Assembly (NCBI RefSeq): GCF_014280435.1 | Contig: NZ_CP060388.1 | Span: 124,001 to 188,000, forward strand | DNA from: Sphingobium sp. KCTC 72723 | Lineage (GTDB): Bacteria; Pseudomonadota; Alphaproteobacteria; Sphingomonadales; Sphingomonadaceae | Length of the DNA: 64,000 bases | Direction: 5' to 3' | Shown here: positions 58,506 to 64,000 of the stretch, one piece after another | Position numbering within the stretch: the first letter of the stretch is position 1 | How the letters are laid out: each line of letters starts with the position of its first letter | Notes under the pieces: model-generated | What the model was told of the DNA's origin: nothing | Seen by the model: only the letters and a program-made list of their open reading frames with translations | Database searches by the model: none | Position numbers and translations under genes: made by a program

Positions 58506-59467
58506 GTGATTTTGCGGCCCACCTGCTTCATGATATTTGCTTTCGGGCCTCCCGGTCGGCGCTTCTCCAGACTATCCTGGGGCGACGATTCCATATTGCG
58601 GTGCGAGACGGTGGGCGAAAAGCCCGCATCTTGCAAGTATCTGGCGACACGTTCTGCAACATGGACCGAACGATGTCGCCCCCCGGTGCAGCCGAACGCT
58701 ACGGTAATATAGGATTTTCCAGCATCGGCGTAGCGCGGCAACAGCGTGGCGAGCAGATCCTCGATCTTGCCCACCGCCGCCTCATAGGCCGGATCGGCCA
58801 TGATATAGGCCGCCACATCACCGTCCAGCCCGGTCTTTGGCCGCAAATCCTCGTCCCAATGCGGGTTGCGCAGGAATCGCATGTCGAACATCAGGTCCGC
58901 GTTGCGGGGCACTCCGCGCGAAAAACCGAACGACAGGATCGTCAGCACCGGATCGGACAACCGTTCCAGCGAAAAGCGGTTGCGGATTTCCTGTTGCAGG
59001 CCGTTGCTGCTGAAACTGGTCGTGTCGATCACTTGGCTGGCCCAGCGGCGCAATGGCTCGGTCAATTCGCGTTCGCGCGCAATGCCATCGGCCGCCGGGC
59101 GATCAAGCGCTAGCGGATGCCGCCGCCGGGTTTCGGCAAAGCGGCGCTCCAATTCGGTCCCGGAACAGTCCAGATAGAGCGTCTCTATGTCATGGCCATG
59201 CCGTTCGCGCATTGCCTTGATCCGCTGGACGATGGCCTGCGCGTCGAACCCACGGGTGCGTGCGTCGATGCCCAGCGCCAGCGGCCGCTCGTCCGCGCCC
59301 GCATGGCCGGATGAAAGCGGCGTATCGAGCAATCGGTCGAGCAGCACCAGCGGCAGATTGTCCACCACTTCCCAGCCCATATCCTCCAGCGTCTTGAGCG
59401 CCGTCGTCTTGCCAGCGCCCGCCAGCCCCGACAGCAGCAGGATCGACTTGGGGTGGGATGACGTCAT
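58502..59467 (-). CDS. rapZ: RNase adapter protein RapZ (YvcJ family)
   Basis: 321 residues, with an N-terminal P-loop (LLLSGLAGAGKTTALKTLE in part), the DNLPLVLLDRLL region, FSFGFSRGVPRNADLMFDMRFL (in part) and the C-terminal AFGCTGGRHRSVHVAERVA (in part), all standard. Binds nucleotides and, in enterobacteria, guides RNase E to small RNAs; in this gene group it works with the PTS-Ntr proteins. Overlaps hprK by four bases. Confidence 0.93.
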   Translation of the reverse strand: MTSSHPKSILLLSGLAGAGKTTALKTLEDMGWEVVDNLPLVLLDRLLDTPLSSGHAGADERPLALGIDARTRGFDAQAIVQRIKAMRERHGHDIETLYLDCSGTELERRFAETRRRHPLALDRPAADGIARERELTEPLRRWASQVIDTTSFSSNGLQQEIRNRFSLERLSDPVLTILSFGFSRGVPRNADLMFDMRFLRNPHWDEDLRPKTGLDGDVAAYIMADPAYEAAVGKIEDLLATLLPRYADAGKSYITVAFGCTGGRHRSVHVAERVARYLQDAGFSPTVSHRNMESSPQDSLEKRRPGGPKANIMKQVGRKIT

Positions 59468-59901
59468 GGCGCCAGGCCCAATATGCGCAGCGCCAGTTCG
59501 ACCTTGATCGGGGCGGAGGCTTCACGCGGCGCGATCTTGACCACCGGCACGTCCATCCCCGCAACCGCGCGGAACAGCGGGTCGAGTGGCATCCGGTCCA
59601 CCTGATCGAACAGATCGACCAGCAACGCGACCGGCACGTTCGCGACATGGGGCATTGCAACGATGCCCAGGCTGCGCACCTCCATCTTGCCCGCAATCGT
59701 CGCAGGCGCGGTCGCGACCAGCCGCCCGTCCATGCGTTTGATCAGCGTATAATCGTCACTGATCAGGGTCGCCCCCCGGTCTATGAGCCGCAGCCCCAGG
59801 TCGGACTTGCCGATCCCGCTGATCCCGCACAGCAAAACCGCGCGGCCACCAATGGCCACGCTCGTCGCATGAAGCGTCTCGGATGAAAGTGCGCGCGCCA
59901 T
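59464..59901 (-). CDS. hprK: HPr kinase/phosphorylase, short form
   Basis: 145 residues from ATG 59901; ATG 59925 is another candidate. Only the catalytic domain is present, as usual in alphaproteobacteria, which lack the N-terminal domain of the Firmicute enzyme. P-loop LLCGISGIGKSDLGLRLIDRGA (in part) and the RSLGIVAMPHVANVPVALLVDL region (in part) identify it. It phosphorylates the regulatory Ser of HPr. First gene of hprK-rapZ-EIIA-ptsH. Confidence 0.9.
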   Translation of the reverse strand: MARALSSETLHATSVAIGGRAVLLCGISGIGKSDLGLRLIDRGATLISDDYTLIKRMDGRLVATAPATIAGKMEVRSLGIVAMPHVANVPVALLVDLFDQVDRMPLDPLFRAVAGMDVPVVKIAPREASAPIKVELALRILGLAP

Positions 59902-59982
59902 ATCCCCGGCAGCCTTGTAGAACATCGGGGGGAGGCGTGGGAAACGGTTTTTGCGGGGGGAAAGGGACGATCGGCCCAAGCC

Positions 59983-60013
59983 CTCATGCCAGCGCATTCT
60001 GGCATCTCAGGCG
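59983..60013. repeat. half copy of the CGTCAYCCCAGC-family repeat
   Basis: CTCATGCCAGCGCATTCTGG with GGCATCTCAGGCG (59983-60013) matches one end of the family, including the hairpin ATGCCAGCGCATTCTGGCAT. No partner end lies nearby. Confidence 0.5.
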
Positions 60014-60051
60014 CGGGCGCTCAATGGGACGCTCAGCCCACCCCCAAACAG

Positions 60052-60080
60052 AAAAAGGGCGGCACCTTGCGGCACCGCCC
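60052..60080 (-). terminator. terminator of rplJ-rplL
   Basis: Minus strand: GGGCGGTGCC, loop GCAA, GGTGCCGCCC, then TTTTT, a 10-bp stem with two G-T pairs, 60 bases after the rplL stop. Confidence 0.85.
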
Positions 60081-60140
60081 CTATATCCGCCAGCCCCAGG
60101 GGCCAGCCCGGTTCGCCCCGCATGACGCGAGGCATACCGA

Positions 60141-60512
60141 TTACTTGAGTTCGACGGTCGCGCCGGCGGCTTCCAGCTGGGTCTTGACCTTGTTGGCCTC
60201 GTCCTTGCTGACGCCTTCCTTGATCGCCTTGGGAGCCGACTCAACCAGGGTCTTGGCTTCGGTCAGGCCCAGGCCGGTGATGGCGCGAACTTCCTTGATG
60301 ACGTTGATCTTCTTGCCACCGTCGCCGGTCAGGATCACGTCGAATTCGGTCTGCTCTTCAGCAGCCGGTGCAGCGGCAGCGGCCGGGCCGGCAACGGCTA
60401 CGGCAGCAGCGGCGCTAACGCCCCACTTTTCTTCCAGAGCCTTCGACAGGTCGGCGGCTTCGAGGACGGTGAGGGCCGAAAGCTGTTCGACCAGAGCGTT
60501 GATGTCTGCCAT
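60141..60512 (-). CDS. rplL: 50S ribosomal protein L7/L12
   Basis: 123 residues from ATG 60512. N-terminal dimerisation helix [21 protein letters not shown] (in part), Ala/Pro hinge ([13 protein letters not shown]) and the C-terminal factor-binding domain [20 protein letters not shown] (in part) ending TVELK. Forms the stalk with L10, recruiting translational GTPases. Downstream of rplJ. Confidence 0.97.
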   Translation of the reverse strand: MADINALVEQLSALTVLEAADLSKALEEKWGVSAAAAVAVAGPAAAAAPAAEEQTEFDVILTGDGGKKINVIKEVRAITGLGLTEAKTLVESAPKAIKEGVSKDEANKVKTQLEAAGATVELK

Positions 60513-60584
60513 GTGAAATATTCCTTGAGATTGGGGCAAAAAGCCCCCGATAAATTGTCAAACGAATAGGGGTCGGGGGCAGCC

Positions 60585-61100
60585 TTAGGCTGCTTCCTTC
60601 TCCGCATAGGCGTTGAAGACCCGCGCAAGCTGCGAAGCCGGCGTCTGGATGACGGTAGCGAGCTTGGTTGCCGGCGCCTGGATGAGGCCGATAATCTTTG
60701 CACGCAGTTCGTCCAGCGACGGCATCGACGCCAGGGCTTTCACGCCCTCCACGTCGAGCAGCACTGTGCCCATCGCGCCACCAACGATTTCGATCTTGTC
60801 GTTGGTCTTTGCGAATTCGACCACAACCTTGGCGGCTGCGATCGGATCGGCCGAGGTGGCAAGGCCGACCGGGCCAGTCAGCAGGTCGCTGAGGCTGGAA
60901 TAGTCGGTGCCATCAAGGGCGATACGGGCGAGGCGGTTCTTCGTAACCTTGTAGGTTGCTCCCGCTTCGCGCATCTTCTGGCGCAGGACAGTCGACTGTG
61001 CGACGGTCATGCCAAGGTTGCGGGTCACAACGACCACGCCAACTTCTGCCAGCTCTGCGTTCAGCTTGGAAACGACCTCAGCTTTCTGATTACGATCCAT
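60585..61100 (-). CDS. rplJ: 50S ribosomal protein L10
   Basis: 171 residues from ATG 61100. L10 blocks VVVVTRNLGMTVAQSTVLRQKMRE (in part), YKVTKNRLARIAL and LIQAPATKLATVIQTPASQLARV (in part). It anchors L7/L12 dimers on the ribosome through its C-terminal helix. rplK/rplA do not immediately precede it; the 560 bases upstream hold only a leader and a repeat. Confidence 0.96.
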   Translation of the reverse strand: MDRNQKAEVVSKLNAELAEVGVVVVTRNLGMTVAQSTVLRQKMREAGATYKVTKNRLARIALDGTDYSSLSDLLTGPVGLATSADPIAAAKVVVEFAKTNDKIEIVGGAMGTVLLDVEGVKALASMPSLDELRAKIIGLIQAPATKLATVIQTPASQLARVFNAYAEKEAA

Positions 61101-61482
61101 GCCATTCTCCACTTCATATCCGCCGCCGGTTGCCCGGCAAAACGGCTAAAACCCGCAGCCAAAGCTACGGGGCACTAAGTCCGAAGGGGAGAGATCGACT
61201 GGCCCGCATCCGTTTGACCGGAACAGGCAGACCCGAATCGGGCGCTTGGCCCGTCCGGTAAAGAACTTTTCCCCGCCTAGGCTGGACATTAAGAAGGGCA
61301 TATTCCCTTCACCAACTGTCTCGGACGGTGGACCCATAGGGGTCCGGTGCGGGTCGCTTAGGGGAAAAGGCGCGCGGTGTCACGCGGAAATTGGGTGCTG
61401 CGGGAAGGGTGAGGGTAGGGGGGGAATGGCGAGTGACGACCATATGTGGAGGAGCGAGGGTCGTTTTAGCGTGCCACATAGC
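61101..61482 (-). promoter_or_regulatory. untranslated leader region of rplJL (possible L10 leader)
   Basis: 380 bases without a gene upstream of rplJ. The 160 bases next to the start have several potential stems (for example GCCGGTTGCCCGGC-like at about 61126-61140). In many bacteria this region folds into the L10 leader, which binds L10(L7/L12) for feedback control. The structure was not verified and no promoter was located with confidence. Confidence 0.3.
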
Positions 61483-61599
61483 CGTCACCCCAGCGAAGGC
61501 TGGGGTCTCAGGCGGCAGTAGAATGAGGCCAGTCGTCCTGCGCTATCCGTTGACGCAGCGTGCGCCTGCCTGAGATGCCAGCCTTCGCTGGCATGACGG
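61483..61599. repeat. dispersed palindromic repeat, CGTCAYCCCAGC family (copy 5)
   Basis: CGTCACCCCAGCGAAGGCTG at 61483 and GCCAGCCTTCGCTGGCATGACGG ending about 61599 are nearly identical to the ends of copy 1 (20034), including CTCAGGCG. The core differs between copies. It separates rplJ from the RSH gene. Confidence 0.88.
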
Positions 61600-61660
61600 C
61601 ATTTTTCAGACGTCCAAACTGAAAGCCGACCGTCCGCCACCCACCCAAAATCATCCCCCG

Positions 61661-63769
61661 CTAAACCCGGTCCGCCTGCACCACGACATCGATCGCGCGC
61701 AACGCCGACAATATCCGCATCAGATGCTGGGCGTCGGCGACTTCCAGGTCGATGACGTCGGTGTGGAACGGGCCTTCGCGGTTGACCAGTTGCAGGTTGA
61801 GAATGTTCGCCTTGGTCGCGCCGAATATGTTGGCCACCGCCGCCAGCGCGCCCGGCTGGTTCTTGACGATCACCGACAGCCGTGCCGCCCCGCCCTTGGA
61901 CTTGCTGTCCCAGCTAAGGTCAATCCAGTCGTCATCCTGCCCCGCCTCCAGCGCGCGGCAATCGATCGTATGCACCTCGATCGGCTCGCCGGTGCGGCGC
62001 ACGCCCACGATCCGGTCGCCCGGCACCGGGTGGCAGCAATCGGACAGTTTGAACGCGATGCCCGGCGTCAGCCCGCGGATCGACACTGGCGCGTGCTGGC
62101 GCGGATGCGCTTCCTCCTCCATGCCCGACACGCTGGTGGAACCGGGGATCAGCGCCTCCATCACTTCAGAATCGAGCAGCCGATGCGTGGCGATGGCCAC
62201 CATCAGCGCCGCGCGATCCTCCAGCTTCAACCGCTTGAGCGCCGCCGCCAAAGCCTTGTCGCCCAGTTCCTTGGCCAGGTCGGGCGACAGGCGGCCGATG
62301 ATTTCCTCATACAGCTTCTCGCCCAGCGCGACCTGTTCGCCGCGCTGCTTCTGGCGAATATAACGGCGGATCGCCGCGCGCGCCTTGCCGGTAATGGCAA
62401 AGGTCAGCCATCCGGGCTGCGGTTCCTGCCCCCCCGATTTCAAAATCTCGACCTGATCGCCATTTTCCAGGGACGTGCGCAACGGCACCACCCGGCCATT
62501 GACCTTGGCCCCCACCGTCTGGTTGCCCAGCGACGTATGCACCGCATAGGCAAAATCCACCGGGGTCGACCCCTTGGGCAACTGGTGCAATTCGCCCTTG
62601 GGAGAGAATGCGAAGATGCGGTCCTGATACATCGCCATGCGCGTATGTTCGAGCAGCTCGTCCGCGTCCTGGCTCTGTTCCAATATCTCGACCAGGTCGC
62701 GCAGCCAGGCGGCATGATGGTCGGTCGCATCGCCCTTCTGCTTATAGGCCCAATGCGCCGCCAGCCCCAGTTCGGCGTCATTATGCATGTCGCGGCTGCG
62801 GATCTGCACTTCGATCCGGGCATTGTCCTGATGAATGACGGTGGTGTGGACGGATCGGTATCCGTTGCGCTTGGGGGTGGAGATATAATCCTTGAACCGG
62901 CCCGGCACCATCTTGAACGTCTGATGGATGATGCCCAGCGCGCGGTAACAATCCGCCGTCGTTTCGGTGATGACGCGAAATGCCATCACGTCGGTCAGCT
63001 GCTCGAAACTGATATGGCGTTCCTGCATCTTCTTCCAGATGGAGAAGGGGTGTTTCTCCCGCCCCGACACCGTGACCGGAATGTCCGACCCGCCCAGCAG
63101 CAATTGCAGTTCCGCGCCGATCCGGTCGACCTTGTCATGGCCGCCTTCCTTCAACTGCTCCAGTCGCTTGGTGATGCTGTCATAGGCTTCCGGCTCGATC
63201 TCGCGGAACGAGAGCAACTGCATTTCGCGCATGAAATCATACATGCCGATCCGCTCCGCCAGCGGCGCGTAGATATCCATCGTCTCGCGCGCGATGCGGC
63301 GGCGCTTGTCGGGATTTTTGATGAAGTGCAGCGTGCGCATATTGTGCAGCCGGTCGGCGAGCTTCACCAACAGCACCCGAATATCGTCCGACATGGCGAG
63401 CAGGAACTTGCGCAGATTCTCCGCCGCCCGCTCATTTTCGGACATTGCCTCGATCTTCGACAACTTGGTCACGCCATCGACCATCCGCGCGACATCCTTG
63501 CCGAACGCCGCCTCGATCTCCTCATAGGTGACCAGCGTATCCTCGATCGTGTCGTGCAGCAGGGCGGTGACGATCGTCTGGTCGTCCAGCCCGAAATCGG
63601 TGAGAATCCCCGCCACCTCGATCGGGTGGCTGAAATAGGGGTCGCCGCTGGCCCGCTTCTGGCTCCCATGTTTCTGGACCGAAAACACATAGGCGCGGTT
63701 GATCATCGCTTCGTCCGCATTGGGATCGTAGCGCTTTACCCGTTCGACAAGTTCATATTGGCGTAGCAT
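61661..63769 (-). CDS. bifunctional (p)ppGpp synthetase/hydrolase (RSH)
   Basis: 702 residues from ATG 63769 (MLRQYELVERV). Hydrolase HD domain: FSHPIEVAGIL, TALLHDTIEDT and KLADRLHNMRTLHF; the His-Asp pair is intact. Synthetase domain: NGYRSVHTTVIH and EVQIRSRDMHNDAELGLAAHW (in part). TGS domain (FAFSPKGELHQLPKGSTPVDFAY in part), helical region and C-terminal ACT domain (ANIFGATKANILNLQLV). All catalytic features suggest the single long RSH enzyme typical of alphaproteobacteria, controlling the stringent response. Confidence 0.93.
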   Translation of the reverse strand: MLRQYELVERVKRYDPNADEAMINRAYVFSVQKHGSQKRASGDPYFSHPIEVAGILTDFGLDDQTIVTALLHDTIEDTLVTYEEIEAAFGKDVARMVDGVTKLSKIEAMSENERAAENLRKFLLAMSDDIRVLLVKLADRLHNMRTLHFIKNPDKRRRIARETMDIYAPLAERIGMYDFMREMQLLSFREIEPEAYDSITKRLEQLKEGGHDKVDRIGAELQLLLGGSDIPVTVSGREKHPFSIWKKMQERHISFEQLTDVMAFRVITETTADCYRALGIIHQTFKMVPGRFKDYISTPKRNGYRSVHTTVIHQDNARIEVQIRSRDMHNDAELGLAAHWAYKQKGDATDHHAAWLRDLVEILEQSQDADELLEHTRMAMYQDRIFAFSPKGELHQLPKGSTPVDFAYAVHTSLGNQTVGAKVNGRVVPLRTSLENGDQVEILKSGGQEPQPGWLTFAITGKARAAIRRYIRQKQRGEQVALGEKLYEEIIGRLSPDLAKELGDKALAAALKRLKLEDRAALMVAIATHRLLDSEVMEALIPGSTSVSGMEEEAHPRQHAPVSIRGLTPGIAFKLSDCCHPVPGDRIVGVRRTGEPIEVHTIDCRALEAGQDDDWIDLSWDSKSKGGAARLSVIVKNQPGALAAVANIFGATKANILNLQLVNREGPFHTDVIDLEVADAQHLMRILSALRAIDVVVQADRV

Positions 63770-63822
63770 CTCTACCCGATTGTGTTGGATGCCCCTTGCT
63801 GCGCAACAAAAAAATGCCCATC

Positions 63823-63841
63823 TTGCCAATATAACCGGCAA
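63823..63841. promoter_or_regulatory. inverted repeat, candidate operator of the HxlR regulator
   Basis: TTGCC-AATATAACC-GGCAA forms a 5-bp dyad over an AT-rich centre in the spacer between two divergent genes, about 35 bases before the HxlR start. HxlR regulators commonly bind such divergent-promoter dyads. Short, so uncertain. Confidence 0.3.
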
Positions 63842-63876
63842 TTTTTGCAAGTCCGGCCGCTTTGGACTATTGCGTC

Positions 63877-64000
63877 ATGAGCATGAAACATAATCTCGCC
63901 CAGGATCTCGATCAATGCACGCTGCCCGGCGCGCTGGAAGCGATGGGGGAACGCTGGTCGTTTCTCATCCTGCGCGGCGCATTGTCGGGCATCCGCCATT
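63877..64000 (+). CDS. HxlR-family transcriptional regulator (N-terminal part, cut by window edge)
   Basis: 41 residues visible from ATG 63877 (ATG 63883 also possible). The sequence CTLPGALEAMGERWSFLILRGALSGIRH (in outline) is the N-terminal winged-helix opening of the HxlR family, with the characteristic Cys before P-x-x-x-A-x-x-x-x-G-x-x-W. Divergent from RSH. The C-terminal part lies beyond the window. Confidence 0.85.
   Translation, partial: MSMKHNLAQDLDQCTLPGALEAMGERWSFLILRGALSGIRH

Noticed and set aside
61724..63766. 680-codon open frame on the plus strand opposite the RSH gene
   Set aside because: Antisense artefact of GC-rich codon usage; the minus-strand RSH protein is complete and conserved.
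1..64000. CRISPR arrays, tRNA or rRNA genes, prophage structural genes
   Set aside because: No regularly spaced direct repeats, no recognisable tRNA cloverleaf or rRNA sequence, and no capsid, portal or terminase genes were seen on reading.

Overview
The window is a GC-rich alphaproteobacterial chromosome segment, most likely from a Sphingomonadaceae member (Sphingobium/Sphingomonas type). The evidence is the short HprK lying next to rapZ, an EIIA and HPr; a DUF6456 protein; a TTG-start rpoZ; a NepR-like protein; and several dispersed palindromic repeats of a kind familiar from sphingomonad genomes. About 75 genes are densely packed on both strands. No tRNA, rRNA or CRISPR was seen; the one stable RNA gene is rnpB.

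Layout. 1-5.7 kb: the tail of an exosortase-type polysaccharide locus (HprK-like kinase, nucleotidyltransferase), an M20 amidohydrolase, three tiny genes, and 3-hydroxybutyrate dehydrogenase overlapping a patatin. 5.9-13.5 kb: zinc metallopeptidase, NepR-like protein, glnE, bcp, a frameshifted DUF455 gene, M23 peptidase, erpA and xth. 13.6-18.7 kb: modABC facing a C-terminally short molybdopterin oxidoreductase (nasA-like), then a glycosyltransferase. 18.8-23.8 kb: XRE regulator, DUF6456, a lemA-TPM-TPM-NUDIX operon, mscL and a small lipoprotein. 23.9-33.5 kb: a complete chemotaxis cluster cheA-W-Y-B-R, an amidase, rnpB, DnaJ-like and ferredoxin-like genes, and a membrane MCP. 33.5-38.7 kb: hemerythrin-like protein, sodB, then dapF-mtaB-ftsY-yciB. 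38.8-39.5 kb: a GIY-YIG nuclease gene framed by 31-bp inverted repeats and overlapping an orphan higA. 39.5-49.6 kb: permease, ffh, and the rpsP-rimM-trmD-rplS operon, which is split by vapBC, a serine hydrolase and a small membrane protein; then an MFS transporter and an rRNA/tRNA 2'-O-methyltransferase. 49.7-54.1 kb: AI-2E family transporter and an OmpR-type two-component system with a secreted partner. 54.1-56.0 kb: a long palindrome abutting a 1.8-kb IS701-like element that carries an extra divergent ORF. 56-64 kb: phospholipase D-like protein, rpoZ, the HPr/EIIA/RapZ/HprK cluster, rplJL, the RSH ppGpp enzyme, and a truncated HxlR regulator.

Three repeat families explain much of the non-coding DNA: (i) 80-130-bp elements bounded by CGTCAYCCCAGC/GCTGGSATGACG, one of which lies in frame inside mtaB; (ii) long GC palindromes with CCGCACCGGCCC arms (three copies, one partial, next to modB, rnpB and the IS); (iii) the inverted pair around the GIY-YIG gene. 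Two genes (DUF455 and the nasA-like gene) show likely single-base indels in G/C-rich stretches, which may be genuine decay or assembly error.
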